Origin: an uncultured Coriobacteriaceae bacterium
Lineage (GTDB): Bacteria; Actinomycetota; Coriobacteriia; Coriobacteriales; Eggerthellaceae
Direction: 5' to 3'
DNA length: 64,000 bases
Assembly: GCA_900550055.1 (NCBI GenBank)
Contig: URQU01000004.1
Location: 13,873 to 77,872, forward strand
Shown: positions 31,433 through 41,448 of the stretch, one piece after another
Layout: each line of letters begins with the position of its first letter
Numbering within the stretch: position 1 is the stretch's first letter
Program-made: the position numbers and the translations under genes
The notes under the pieces: model-generated
What the model saw: only the letters and a program-made list of their open reading frames with translations
What the model was told of the DNA's origin: nothing
Database searches by the model: none

Positions 31433-32134
31433 TCATCTTTCCTGCACCGCGTAGACGAGCGTGCGCGAGTTTCCCGTCTGGTACGAGCAGGTCACGAACA
31501 GGAACACCTGCTCGGCCTGCTTCGGCGGCCTGCGCACAACGTCCGCGTCCTGCTCCTCTGCACGCAGCAGATCGGCCGCGGCGGAGGCGTCCTTAACGCC
31601 CGTCACCTTCTGCGCGACGTCGGCGTCGACGACCTTTACGCAGGCGACCTCGAGCATGCGGTTGCCCTCGGGGCTCATGAGCATGATCTCGCTGTGCTCG
31701 TCGGCGTACGTCTCGTCGCTCATCTCCTTGAAGTCGGTGAGCATCGAGCCGTCGAGCAGCGAGTGGCCCAGGACGATCGGCATGGCCGACCCAAAGCCCT
31801 TCTCCTCGCAGGTGGCGTCCAGGTACGGGCAGCCTGCGCGGGAGGGGGAGCCGTCGTACGCCGTTTGCAGGTAGCGCTCCGGGTCGTCCGGGCGCGCCTG
31901 GCAGATGGGAGCGTCTATGTTGGTGCCCGGCACCTTCACCCAGCCGACGATGTCGGGGTTCGCGAGCCGCAGCCCCTCCCAGTCGATCTCGGGGAACGCC
32001 CCGCCCGCATCGGCGGCCTCGGATCGGTAGCCCGAGGCGTCCGGGTGCACGACCGACGGCGCGACCAGCAAGACCGCGACAAGGACGACCGCGGCGGCGG
32101 CGAGCAGCATCGCCCATCCCAAGGCCCGCCTCAT
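31433..32134 (-). CDS. Class B-like sortase
   Basis: 233 aa. Signal-anchor helix (WAMLLAAAAVVLVAVLLV), then PDIVGWVKVPGTNIDAPICQ, YLDATCEEKGFGSAMPIVLG with the catalytic His (GHSLLDGSMLTDF), and FLFVTCSYQTGNSRTLVYAV with catalytic Cys and Arg. Order and spacing fit class B. Its ATG overlaps the TGA of the relaxase gene (ATGA). Its likely substrates are the adhesins at 33991-41448, which lack an obvious LPXTG. Confidence 0.88.
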   Translation of the reverse strand: MRRALGWAMLLAAAAVVLVAVLLVAPSVVHPDASGYRSEAADAGGAFPEIDWEGLRLANPDIVGWVKVPGTNIDAPICQARPDDPERYLQTAYDGSPSRAGCPYLDATCEEKGFGSAMPIVLGHSLLDGSMLTDFKEMSDETYADEHSEIMLMSPEGNRMLEVACVKVVDADVAQKVTGVKDASAAADLLRAEEQDADVVRRPPKQAEQVFLFVTCSYQTGNSRTLVYAVQER

Positions 32135-33990
32135 AGGCGCTCCTGGCCGATGTGCGCGCGCTGCATCTCGCGCTCCGGCGCGCGGCGCCTGGGACGCCGC
32201 CTGATGCCTTGCCCGCCGGCTTTCGCGGTCGGGGACAGGGCGGCCTTCAGCGCCGCGTCGAGCATCCCGGCGGCCAGCCCGAGCCCGCCGCCCGACCTGT
32301 CCCGGTCCTCGGCGCGTTCCCTCGGCTGCCTTGAGGGAGGGTCGGACAGGACGCCGCGCCCGGCCGCGTCGACGAGGGCGCGCGCCATCCTCTCGGCGCA
32401 CGCGCGCTCGGCGGACGAGCGGGCCGCGCCGGGGTCTCCTCCGGGCCTAGCCGCCAGCTGCCTTTCCGCCTCGCGCTGCACCGCGCGGGCCGCTGCCGGG
32501 GTCTTCAGGGCCTCGTTCGCGAACGCCCTGGCTGCCGCCTTGGCGCGCGGGCTCGCCTCGTCCCACGTCGCGCCCTTCTCCACGGCCCGGGAAAGCTGCG
32601 CAAGCTCGCGGCCCATCTTCGAGGCCTGCTCGAGGCTTATGCCGTATCGCCTCGCGGCGGCCTGCTGGCGCACCAGGTCGGGCCTGGACAGGCGCGCCTG
32701 CGCCGCGAGCCGGGCGCGCTCGGCGTCCTGGGCACGCCGGCGCCTGTCGCGCGCGGCGGCTTGGGATTGCGCGTATGCTCGCTTGCCGCCCTCGCCACGG
32801 GCCCGATCCCAGGCCTGCCTGCCCTCGCGCGCCCTTTCCCGGGCGTCTTCCGGCGTGCAGGCCCTGACTGCCGCCGATGCGGTGCGCTTGGCGAAGTCCT
32901 CGGCGTCGGCGCGCAGCGAGGCCTTGCGCTCGGCGGAGCCTTCCGCCATGCCCCTGACGTCTGCCTTCACCTCGGAGGTCAGCTCGCGCTCGGCGCACGT
33001 CCTCGAGAACGACGGGGATGCCCGCCTGGCCGCGGCCACCAGGTCGCGCGCGGCTGCCTGGGCCTTCCAGTTGCGCGCCACGGCGCCGGAGCCCGCCGCC
33101 AGCTCGGAGGCCACGCGCGCTCGCGCCGCCTCGACGGGGGCGCGATCCTGTGGCGGGACGTCTGATTCGCGCAGGGACCGCTCGGGCCATCCGGCCTTGC
33201 GGGCCCGAGCATCGAGGGCCGCGGCCGCCCTAGCGTCGGGTCTCTCGCCGGCTATCACCCGGATCTGCTGGCGGGCGAGGTCGCGCAGGAAGTTGGAGCG
33301 CGCATCGCGCTCCTCGCGTATGCGCGCGTAGCCGACGCGGTAGATGGCCTCCTTCCCGGCCCGGGTCGCCTCTCGCCCCACCGTGGAGCCTTGCTCGATC
33401 TCGCCGCGCGCCGACCACGTGAGCACGTGGCAGTGAATCGACTCGCTGGCGTCGGTGTGGTACGCCGCCACCCACCTGATGTCGGCCGGGTCTTTGATCA
33501 AGCCCCATTTCTCGACGTTCTCCGACCAGGTGGCGCGAAGGAGGCGCTGCATGTCCTCCTTGCTCTCGAGCCGAAGCGCGGCGGCGTACTCGCGCTTGAT
33601 GGAGACCACCGAGTCGATGAAGGCCCCGCCGTCGGTCCGCATCCTCGCGCGCGCCTCGCCCACGCTCACAGGCCCGTTCGCGTCCCACAGCGACGCGTCC
33701 TCTTGCAGCGCCGCCCCCTTGCCTTCGTAGGCGCCTTCGCGCGCCGCGTAGTCGAGGCGGTCGGCGGCGTCGCGCTCGGCGGAGAGCTGGCGGTCCTGGG
33801 GCGTTGGCTCGCGGTCGATGTCGGATTTCGATTCGAAGGCCCCGGTGCGCGAAAGGTACGCCACCGCCCGGGCGTTCGAGGCGCACGGCATGGCCCCCGT
33901 GTCCTTCCTCCCGAGCTTCTTGGCGTAATCCCTGGGGGTGTGCCTCACTATGATCGCCGACTGCAGCGGCACGCCCTTCCAGACGGCCAT
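32131..33990 (-). CDS. Conjugative relaxase (MobL/MobP-like)
   Basis: 619 aa. The relaxase signature is WVAAYHTDASESIHCHVLTW, holding an H...HxH metal triad at about residues 190-205; a candidate catalytic Tyr is in VAYLSRTGAF near residue 45. The C-terminal 400 residues are a charged, Ala/Arg-rich helical region (AAARDRRRRAQDAERARLAA). It should nick oriT and pilot the strand through the T4SS. It starts immediately after the previous stop (TAG ATG). Its family differs from the truncated MobQ-type relaxase at 13.5 kb. Confidence 0.82.
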   Translation of the reverse strand: MAVWKGVPLQSAIIVRHTPRDYAKKLGRKDTGAMPCASNARAVAYLSRTGAFESKSDIDREPTPQDRQLSAERDAADRLDYAAREGAYEGKGAALQEDASLWDANGPVSVGEARARMRTDGGAFIDSVVSIKREYAAALRLESKEDMQRLLRATWSENVEKWGLIKDPADIRWVAAYHTDASESIHCHVLTWSARGEIEQGSTVGREATRAGKEAIYRVGYARIREERDARSNFLRDLARQQIRVIAGERPDARAAAALDARARKAGWPERSLRESDVPPQDRAPVEAARARVASELAAGSGAVARNWKAQAAARDLVAAARRASPSFSRTCAERELTSEVKADVRGMAEGSAERKASLRADAEDFAKRTASAAVRACTPEDARERAREGRQAWDRARGEGGKRAYAQSQAAARDRRRRAQDAERARLAAQARLSRPDLVRQQAAARRYGISLEQASKMGRELAQLSRAVEKGATWDEASPRAKAAARAFANEALKTPAAARAVQREAERQLAARPGGDPGAARSSAERACAERMARALVDAAGRGVLSDPPSRQPRERAEDRDRSGGGLGLAAGMLDAALKAALSPTAKAGGQGIRRRPRRRAPEREMQRAHIGQERL

Positions 33991-34890
33991 CTACCTGCCC
34001 GCCTTTGCGGAAGGCTCGTCGGCCGAGGTAGGCCGCTCTCCGTCCTGCGCGGCGGCCTTCGGCCGGGCGGCCCTGCCGCCTAAGGCCAGCATGGCCGCCC
34101 CCGCGACGGCCAAGGCGGCGCCGGCGGCGACGGGCAGGGCGGCGCCGGCAGACCCGCTCCGAGCCTCGTGCGCGGCTTCGTCGTCCTGGCGCTCTATGTA
34201 GCCGATCTCGCCGCTGTCCTCGGCCGATGGCTGCTGCTGCGCCTGCGCGGCTTGGGCCTGCTTCGGCTCGTAGACGGCCGTGATCGTGCCGGAGGCGCCT
34301 TGGGCCGGCTCGTAACGGGCCGTGAGCTTGTACGTTTTCGGGGCCGACTCCCTCGCGATCGCCGTGTAGGTCACCTTCGCGGACTGCCTGCCGGTCCCGT
34401 CCCCGGCGTCGGAAAGCTCGACCGCGCCCTTTTTGAACGTGAGCTCGCCGGCGCCGTCGACCTGCTCGGCCCGCTCGTCGGGGATCGCGGCCACCTCGTC
34501 GGGGAACAGGGCAGAGTACACGATTGTCTGCTCGTACGTGCGCTCGCTGGCGTCCTCTTCGGACACGGAGGCCTCGGCCGACGCCAGCGCGAGCTCGTAG
34601 GTCGCGCCGTCCTCGGTGACCGTGACGCTTGCGGGGAAGTAGGACGAGGCGTCGCCGTTGTACTCCGACGCGGCGATGCTTCGCTCGCGTGCGGCGCTAG
34701 CGCCGGCCGGGGCGGAGGCGCCGTCCGACGATGCCGACGCCAGCGCGTACTCGACGCCGGCGACCTCTATGGTCGCCGGCACCTGCTCGCCGACCTGATA
34801 CGTGCGCGTCAGCGCCTGAGACGCGCCGGCCGCGCCGGGGCAGGCCAGGGCCAGGGCAGCCGCCAGCGCGACCGCGCGGCGGGCCCTCAC
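33991..34890 (-). CDS. Secreted, membrane-anchored surface protein
   Basis: 299 aa. Signal peptide (AVALAAALALACPGAAGA), a beta-rich domain (TYQVGEQVPATIEVAGVEYA; ATYELALASAEASVSEEDA) and a C-terminal transmembrane helix (LPVAAGAALAVAGAAMLALG) with basic tail. The ATG overlaps the stop of the giant adhesin gene (ATGA), so it is a likely partner or minor subunit. No family is recognised. Confidence 0.65.
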   Translation of the reverse strand: MRARRAVALAAALALACPGAAGASQALTRTYQVGEQVPATIEVAGVEYALASASSDGASAPAGASAARERSIAASEYNGDASSYFPASVTVTEDGATYELALASAEASVSEEDASERTYEQTIVYSALFPDEVAAIPDERAEQVDGAGELTFKKGAVELSDAGDGTGRQSAKVTYTAIARESAPKTYKLTARYEPAQGASGTITAVYEPKQAQAAQAQQQPSAEDSGEIGYIERQDDEAAHEARSGSAGAALPVAAGAALAVAGAAMLALGGRAARPKAAAQDGERPTSADEPSAKAGR

Positions 34891-37800
34891 CTGCCGCCGC
34901 CGTTCGCCAGGAGCCTCCTGCCGCCGATCGCCAGGCCGGCGGCAGCGATCGCCAGGCCCGCGATGAGCATCCAGTGCGACGCGATCCAGTCGCCGGTCTT
35001 CTCGAAGAAGGTCGTGGTGGTGTTTTCCGGCACGTCGCCTATGGCCACGGTCTGGCCCTCGTCGGAGGGGTCCTCATGGGCGGCCACGAGCGAGCCCGAG
35101 GCCTGGTCGTAGAGCCGCTCGAAGACGACGACCTTGCGGCCGGAAAGCTCCCGGGCGTTGAACGCGGGAAGCTCCAGGGTCACGGCGCCGTCTGCCTGCT
35201 CGGGGGCGAACTCGACGGTGGCGGATACCTCGCCGCCGTCGTTTTGCACCGGCTCGCCGGTGTCGGCGAACACCAGCTTGCCCTCGAGGCGCATCGCCGC
35301 GCCCGAGGCGAGCCCCTCGTGCTGGACCTTGTCCGATATGGACACGTTTTCGGTCGCCATGGCCTGGTGGGTGCCGCTTTGCGCGTCGGTCGCCGTCGTC
35401 CCGATGGAGGGCACCCTCACGGTCTGCCCCTCGTCGGAGGGGTCCTCGTGCTTGGCGACCGGCTCGTCGCCGTCGGCGGGGAACAGGCGCTCGAACGCCG
35501 TGAGCCGCTTGCCGGCAAGGCCCGTCGAGTCCACGGCGATCTTCAACTCGACCTCGCCGTCCGGCGATTCGGGCGTGAACGTGAGCTCGCCGGCGGCCGC
35601 CGTCTGGTCCACCACGAGCATGTTCCCGTCATCGCCGACCAGGGCCGATTTGAGGGTGTAGGGCTTCCCTGGGGTCAGGCCCTTGAACGAGACGGCGTCG
35701 ACCACCTCCATCGACTCGTCGAGGCAGCCCATCGAGCCGCCCGTCTGGGAGACCCTGGCCTTCGTGCCGATGTCTATGAGCTTGACGGACTGCCCCTCGT
35801 CGGAGAGGTCCTCGTGGGATGCGACGAGCTCGCGGCCCATGTAGAGCCGCTCGAAGACGACGACCTTGCGGCCGGCCAGACCGTCTGACGGGAAGGAGAT
35901 CTCCGCGTCGACCGACCCGTTCATGGCCTCGGGGGCGAACTCCGTCGCCGCCGACGCCGGCGCATCGCCGTCCATGACCGGCTCGCCCGTGTCGGCGAAG
36001 CGCAGCTCGGTCTTCAGCGTGAAGACGCGGCCGTCCGCGGGCAGGCCGGTGTAGTCGAACCTGTCGACGACGGCGGCCCTGCCGCCGACCTGCTCCTCGC
36101 TCTGCCCGGACTCCTTGCCGGACGCCGAGGTGCGGGCGGTCACGGGCGTGTTCTCCACTTCGAAGCAGGCCTTCGCCGCCGGCTTGCACCCTTCGGCGCG
36201 GATCAGGCCGTCGTCGCCCACGGTGAACGAGAACGCCTTGTCGGAGCGGACGAGGCAGCCGTCGGCCGGCTTCGTCTCGCGGACCTCCCACGATCCCCGC
36301 CCGATGTGGTCGAAGACGGCCGTGCCGTCGGCTCCGACGACCGCTGTGCGCACGCGCGAGGGGTCCTCGTAGGATGTCTTGGGGTCGATGGAGCAGATCA
36401 GGCTGTCGTCGGAGCCGAACACGAGGAGGGTTCCGCCGTTGTCCAGCTGCGCCTTGTAGCGGCCCGGCACGCCGTCCACCGAGGCCTCGAACCACACGGA
36501 CTCGTCGCGGTGCTGGTGCTTGGGGTCGCAGAAGGAGACGAGCTCGTCGAGGTCCTCGATGGCGACGTCTGCGTCGAGCGCCGACGCCATGGCGCTCGGG
36601 ATGGCCTGAGCGTCCCAGCTATCGCTCGAGGAGCCCGCGGGGCTCAGCGTGAACTCCGCGCCGGGCAGGGCCGCCCCGTCGAGCGACGACTTCTTCTCGA
36701 TCGAGACGGTCGTGGGCTGGTCGGTCACGCCGAGGTGCGCGGAGGTGACCGCGACTTCCTGGCCCGCGTAGGCGATCTCCACGCGATGGTTCTCGCTGTC
36801 GAGCGCCCAGCCCTCGGGCACGGAGACCTCCTTGACCTCGTAGGAGCCGAGGTAGAGCTGCTTGGACGACGCCTTGCCGTCCTCGCCTGTGACCAGGGTG
36901 TCGACGACGTCCCCCGCCTTGGCGCGCACCGTGCCCTCGGGGGTGGCGATGTCGGCGGCGGCGCGCACCTCGTACACCGCGCCGGGGACCGCCGCGCCGT
37001 CGGCCGCGTCGGTCTTGGAGACCTCTATCACGCCTTTCTGCGGCACGTCGGTCGCGGTCACGATAAGCGGGCTGTCCACGCTTCCGTAGGCGTCGACCGT
37101 GAAGGGGATCGGGTCGGCGTCGAGCACGTACCCTTCCGGCGCGGACTGCTCGACCAAGGTGTAGCTGCCGCCCGCGAGCTTCATGGGCAGGCCCACCGAC
37201 CCGTCCGGCCCGGTCTCCCACGTGTCCTTGGTCTCGCCGCCCAGCTCGAAGCCGGAGTACGTCACGGCCTGGCCTTCGGAGTCGAAGATCTTGAACGCGG
37301 CCGCGAGGGGGATCGCCTTGCCGGTCTCGGCGTCGCGCTTCTCGATCTTGAGCCACGTCTGCGCCGGCTTGTTGGTCACGGCGATGGCTGGCGCGTACTG
37401 GCCGTTCGCGGAGATCACGGCGGTCCAATCGTACTCGGTGGCGATCTTGACGCCGTACTCGCGCATGTATCGGTCGGCTACATCCTGCGGGATCTTCTCC
37501 TTGATCCAGTAGGCGCCGTACGCCAGGGCGCCCGTCCAGCCGTCGGGCACCGACCAGCCGTTGGCCTTCTCGTTGCGGGTCGAGGCGTATCCGTTCTCGT
37601 CGGACACGATGGTGCACACCAGGCCGCCCGGCTCGACCTCGCGGCCGTCCTCGGGGGAGACCACCGTTCCGCCGGTGGAGTTGTACATCTCGAAGCGCGC
37701 GCCCTCGACGGCGACGTTGCCGTCGAAGCCGGGGTGTTCGGAGGTCTCGGGCTCGAGCTCGGCTATCTTGGTCAGGCGGTAGTCGCCGCGCTGCACGCTC

Positions 37801-38936
37801 TCGGGGTGCTCGAGCGCGTTGTAGTCGCGCACAATATCATCAAGTTGATTGTCGCGGATGTTGTACAGGTGCAGCTCAGAGGAGAGCACGTAGCCCGTCG
37901 GCGCCTTGGTCTCCTGGATGGTGAAGGTGCCGACGGGGATCACGGGTCGACCTGATGTGTTGTAATAGAGCGAGGGGCCGCTAATTTTGTATTCGTCAGA
38001 ATAGTATGAGAATCCATCGTTATCGGTCTGAAACACCCACTCGCGCGTGGGCGCGCCGGGCAGCCCCGCCTCGTCGTACTGGCCGTCGTAGTAGCGCACC
38101 GTGTACTGGGCGCCCGCAAGCGACGCGGAGCCCTGCGGGAGGTTGCCCTCGCCGTTATACGTCCTCGAGCCGTCGTACTTGCCGACGAGCATGCCGATAG
38201 GGTCGCCGCAGGGATATTCGAGCACGGTGCCGCCGTTGACGCGGGCGGTCTGGCCGTACGAGACGTCGACCTGGTAGGCGGCCCGATCGAGCGCGTAGCC
38301 CGCCGAAGCGGTCTCCTCCTTGACCCAGTACGTTCCGGCCATGATGCCGTCGGCGTACGCGTAGCCGCTCGCGTCGGTGGTAAGCCCCGCCACGCGGTCG
38401 GTGCAGCCGGAGTCCGAATAGACCCCGTAGGTCGCCCCGGCCAGGCTGTAGCAGGGGTTGCCGTCGGACAGCGACGGGTTCGCCGAGGCCTTGATAAGGT
38501 CGATGCCGCCCGTGGGATACCACTTCGCGCGGCCGACGGTCTGGCACGGCCCGGCGAGCAGGCAGCTGGGGTGCGGGCTCGCGCCGTAGGTATCGAGCAC
38601 CACCTCGTAGCCCGACCCGTCCCAGGTCGCGGTGAACGAGTACCAGCCGTCGGCGGGGTAGGCCCAGCCGTAGTTTATGCAGTGCCCCTCGATGACCTGC
38701 CCGTCGGGCATGGTCACGTCGAAGCGGTTGCCGTCGGCGTTGGTGTAGCCGGGGTTGGTGCACACGCAGTACGCCTGGCCCGACAGCTCGCCCTGGGCGG
38801 CCTGCGCCTGCTGCGCCCCGACGCCCGACCCCTGCGCCAGGGGCAGAGCCGGCAGGCACATCCCGACGGCGAGCACCGCCGCCATGAGCGCAGACGCCGC
38901 CTTGGCGGCGAACCTTCTCCTAGATCTGGCCGTCAT
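34887..38936 (-). CDS. Giant VaFE-repeat/SpaA-type surface adhesin
   Basis: 1349 aa. Signal peptide; N-terminal Cys-containing domain (YCVCTNPGYTNADGNRFDVT; GHCINYGWAYPADG) of the thioester/TQXA-like kind; then about five SpaA/Cna-B modules (ETKAPTGYVL, EQSAPEGYVL, KEVSVPEGWAL); then three VaFE repeats (VVVFERLYMGRELVASHEDL, LTAFERLF...AKHEDPSDEGQTV, VVVFERLY...AAHEDPSDEGQTV); then FFEKTGDW and a transmembrane helix with basic tail. Isopeptide-stabilised adhesin of mating surfaces. No LPXTG is seen. SD GGAAGGAGGCCGGT. Confidence 0.9.
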   Translation of the reverse strand: MTARSRRRFAAKAASALMAAVLAVGMCLPALPLAQGSGVGAQQAQAAQGELSGQAYCVCTNPGYTNADGNRFDVTMPDGQVIEGHCINYGWAYPADGWYSFTATWDGSGYEVVLDTYGASPHPSCLLAGPCQTVGRAKWYPTGGIDLIKASANPSLSDGNPCYSLAGATYGVYSDSGCTDRVAGLTTDASGYAYADGIMAGTYWVKEETASAGYALDRAAYQVDVSYGQTARVNGGTVLEYPCGDPIGMLVGKYDGSRTYNGEGNLPQGSASLAGAQYTVRYYDGQYDEAGLPGAPTREWVFQTDNDGFSYYSDEYKISGPSLYYNTSGRPVIPVGTFTIQETKAPTGYVLSSELHLYNIRDNQLDDIVRDYNALEHPESVQRGDYRLTKIAELEPETSEHPGFDGNVAVEGARFEMYNSTGGTVVSPEDGREVEPGGLVCTIVSDENGYASTRNEKANGWSVPDGWTGALAYGAYWIKEKIPQDVADRYMREYGVKIATEYDWTAVISANGQYAPAIAVTNKPAQTWLKIEKRDAETGKAIPLAAAFKIFDSEGQAVTYSGFELGGETKDTWETGPDGSVGLPMKLAGGSYTLVEQSAPEGYVLDADPIPFTVDAYGSVDSPLIVTATDVPQKGVIEVSKTDAADGAAVPGAVYEVRAAADIATPEGTVRAKAGDVVDTLVTGEDGKASSKQLYLGSYEVKEVSVPEGWALDSENHRVEIAYAGQEVAVTSAHLGVTDQPTTVSIEKKSSLDGAALPGAEFTLSPAGSSSDSWDAQAIPSAMASALDADVAIEDLDELVSFCDPKHQHRDESVWFEASVDGVPGRYKAQLDNGGTLLVFGSDDSLICSIDPKTSYEDPSRVRTAVVGADGTAVFDHIGRGSWEVRETKPADGCLVRSDKAFSFTVGDDGLIRAEGCKPAAKACFEVENTPVTARTSASGKESGQSEEQVGGRAAVVDRFDYTGLPADGRVFTLKTELRFADTGEPVMDGDAPASAATEFAPEAMNGSVDAEISFPSDGLAGRKVVVFERLYMGRELVASHEDLSDEGQSVKLIDIGTKARVSQTGGSMGCLDESMEVVDAVSFKGLTPGKPYTLKSALVGDDGNMLVVDQTAAAGELTFTPESPDGEVELKIAVDSTGLAGKRLTAFERLFPADGDEPVAKHEDPSDEGQTVRVPSIGTTATDAQSGTHQAMATENVSISDKVQHEGLASGAAMRLEGKLVFADTGEPVQNDGGEVSATVEFAPEQADGAVTLELPAFNARELSGRKVVVFERLYDQASGSLVAAHEDPSDEGQTVAIGDVPENTTTTFFEKTGDWIASHWMLIAGLAIAAAGLAIGGRRLLANGGGR

Positions 38937-38964
38937 ACCGGCCTCCTTCCTCTGCGGCGCGCCG

Positions 38965-41448
38965 CTAGCGCGCGTCCTCCCTTATCCCGTCGTAGGTCGA
39001 CGACTCCCATTTCTTCCACATGGTCGTGTTCCTGGTGAGCAAAAGCCTCGAGCCGGCCTCGTCGGAGAGGTCGGCCTTCGCGTGCCAGCCGCCCTCGGCC
39101 TTCAGGTCGAGCCAGCGGCCGCCGCCGTCGGCCGTGCAGGCTATCCGGGTCCGGGCGACCTCCGGCAGGCTCATCGTCTTGCCGTACCAGCCCCGTGCCG
39201 CGCCTGGGCACCCGCAGGCCTCGTCGATGGGGCAGAGCGCGCCGCCGGCCTGCGCCGAGTACGACGCGCCCTGGGGCAGCCCCTCGGTGTTGGACGCATA
39301 GGAGACCTCCACGGCGTTTCGGGCGTACAGGTCGACGTTGCCGTCGAGCGCGGTGCCGTCGGCGAACCTGGAGGCGTACGCCGGGTCCACGTACCACCCG
39401 TCGAGCCCCGCGCATCCTTCCCGCGTCGCGGCCGCCGTGGCTGCCTGGGGCACGCTGTAGGCGGTGCCGCGGTCGACCTCGTCGCTGTAGACCGGGTCGG
39501 ACTCGCCGTCGCGGAAGAAGCGGATGCACGCCTTGTCGGGCAGCACCGCCTCGCTCGTGAGGTTGATCCTGCCCAGGTACTCCACCGCGATGCCGTTCCT
39601 TGGCTTGGCGGCGACCTCGCAGGTTATGCACTTGCCCACGTCGGCCTCGGCCGGCGTGTAGCCGGCGTTCTCCGACCAGTCCCGCGCGATCTCGTCCGCG
39701 CCGGCGTCCTTGCGGGTGACCCACACCTTGAGGTACTCGACCCCGTAGCCGCTCGGCGCCGGGGTCTCGGCCCCGTTGCGGGCGGCGCCCACCCACGAGC
39801 GGTCGCTGCTGCACAGCTCGTAGTCGACGTCGCACATCTCGGCCATCTTGCCCGTGAGGCGGATCTTGACCTGGTAGACGGAGTCCTCGAGCGACCCGGC
39901 CACCTGCCCGTCGCTCTTCTCCGCGCCCCAGCTCCCCCCGGAGCCGCCGGCGAACATGCGGCACTGGTAGGAGATGCCGCCCTCGAACTCCTGGTTCACC
40001 AGCGAGAGCGTGAACGTCTCGAGCGCGACGCCGTTGCCCCGGCTGCCTATGAAGCTGTGCTCCGAGGCGAACTGCGGCTTGGGCGTCACGCACAGGTTCC
40101 AGCAGGTCGCCTGCCCCTTCACGAGCGTGCGGCCGAGCGGGGCGGCGCTTCGGTGCCACCGGTAGGCGTAGTAGATGCCCGAGGTCGACCCGTAGTTCTT
40201 GGGCAGCGTGAGGCCGCCGCCGAGGCCCGGGGCGGAGAGCGCCTGGCCGACGACGGGGTGCCCCGCGTCGTTGAGGCCGGCCAGCTTGAGCTTGCCGGGC
40301 GACGCCTCCCGAAACTGCGGCTCCTCCAAGATCCACCACTGGTTGTGGTTGTCCCAGTTGCCGTAGCAGTTCCATTGGGCGACGGTCGTGCCGAGCGAGT
40401 CCCCGCATCCGCGGTTGTCCATGGCGCAGCCCGAGCATTCGGGGATCAACAGGTGCGCGCCGGCGAGGTCCTTGCCGCGCGTGCCGATCTTGTGGAGCCA
40501 GAACGACTGCGCGAGCGAGCCGTTGCCGCCGTAGATCTGGAACTCGTCTCGGTCGTTCCAGTCGCCTCCGCGCAGGTCGAGGTACGTCTGGTGGGCGAGG
40601 TGGATCGGGACGAAGCAGCACCTTCCCTGGGCGCTGCGGCCGACGCCCCAGTTCTGGTTGCTGGCGTCGTAGGGCGACCAGGTGACCACGCCCGTCCCCT
40701 CCGCGCCGCCGGCTGTGACGTCCGCGTAGCGCTCGGGCGAGCTCAAGGCGCGAAGCGTCACGATCTTGCCGATCCAGAAGTCGTCGTTGACGAGCACGTG
40801 GTGCGGGATGACCTGCCTGCCGTACTCCTGCGTCCAGATGCCGTTGGCGTTGTCGGCCGAGTCGCACCACACCTGGGCGCCCGGGTGGCACCTCCAGTCG
40901 GACGACTTCCTCGAGACCCTGTGGGTGATCTCGCAATAGGGGCCATGGTACGAGTTGGAGTCGTACGTCGTGTCGTAGAACCCGGTGTGCGAGTCCTCGT
41001 CGTATCCGCCCGTGGCGTTCCAGACGAACGTGCGCACGTGGGTGTCGGGGAAGTCGGTGAACCACGTGGGGCTCCATACGCCGCCGTTGGCGAAATACGC
41101 CTTCACGGTCACGTTGAGGTAGAGCTCGGTCATCCGCCCGATGGTGCAGTTCGCCGAGAGCGAGATCCAGCAGGTGCCGTCTGACGAGTAGGCCCACCCG
41201 CCGTCGTGGCCGAAGTAGTTGCCCGGCGCCGCGACGGCGTCGTTGCACCCCCAGTCGCCGCCGCCCACGCCCGCCCAGGCGCGGCCGGCATTCCACATCA
41301 TGGCGCACGCCAGGGCGGCCGCGGTCCCTTTCAGGGCGGCGCGGCGCGTCACGGGCTTGCGATCCTTTTTCGACTCTTCCGCCTTGACGCCGAGCTTCCC
41401 GAGCGCCTGCGACCAGGCGCCCAGCTCGTCGCGATCGCTAGGAATCAT
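38965..41448 (-). CDS. Tat-exported surface protein with ricin-type lectin region
   Basis: 827 aa. TRRAALKGTAAALACAM is a twin-arginine-like signal preceded by a 30-residue N-region. The middle (about 250-400) has QNWGVG, YLDLRGGDWNDRDEFQIYGG and WNCYGNWDNHNQWW, the QxW beta-trefoil pattern of ricin-type lectins. The C-terminal part has InlB/Listeria-Bacteroides-like repeats (IRFFRDGESDPVYSDEVDRG; CAGLDGWYVDPAY). Cys-rich. Likely binds glycans on the partner cell. Unlike the 34887 protein it has no C-terminal anchor. Confidence 0.72.
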   Translation of the reverse strand: MIPSDRDELGAWSQALGKLGVKAEESKKDRKPVTRRAALKGTAAALACAMMWNAGRAWAGVGGGDWGCNDAVAAPGNYFGHDGGWAYSSDGTCWISLSANCTIGRMTELYLNVTVKAYFANGGVWSPTWFTDFPDTHVRTFVWNATGGYDEDSHTGFYDTTYDSNSYHGPYCEITHRVSRKSSDWRCHPGAQVWCDSADNANGIWTQEYGRQVIPHHVLVNDDFWIGKIVTLRALSSPERYADVTAGGAEGTGVVTWSPYDASNQNWGVGRSAQGRCCFVPIHLAHQTYLDLRGGDWNDRDEFQIYGGNGSLAQSFWLHKIGTRGKDLAGAHLLIPECSGCAMDNRGCGDSLGTTVAQWNCYGNWDNHNQWWILEEPQFREASPGKLKLAGLNDAGHPVVGQALSAPGLGGGLTLPKNYGSTSGIYYAYRWHRSAAPLGRTLVKGQATCWNLCVTPKPQFASEHSFIGSRGNGVALETFTLSLVNQEFEGGISYQCRMFAGGSGGSWGAEKSDGQVAGSLEDSVYQVKIRLTGKMAEMCDVDYELCSSDRSWVGAARNGAETPAPSGYGVEYLKVWVTRKDAGADEIARDWSENAGYTPAEADVGKCITCEVAAKPRNGIAVEYLGRINLTSEAVLPDKACIRFFRDGESDPVYSDEVDRGTAYSVPQAATAAATREGCAGLDGWYVDPAYASRFADGTALDGNVDLYARNAVEVSYASNTEGLPQGASYSAQAGGALCPIDEACGCPGAARGWYGKTMSLPEVARTRIACTADGGGRWLDLKAEGGWHAKADLSDEAGSRLLLTRNTTMWKKWESSTYDGIREDAR

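Noticed and set aside
34168..40000. Long plus-strand open frames opposite the adhesin genes
   Set aside because: They are Arg/Gly/Val-rich antisense frames typical of high-GC sequence and lack SDs and domains; the minus-strand genes have clear signal peptides and repeats.
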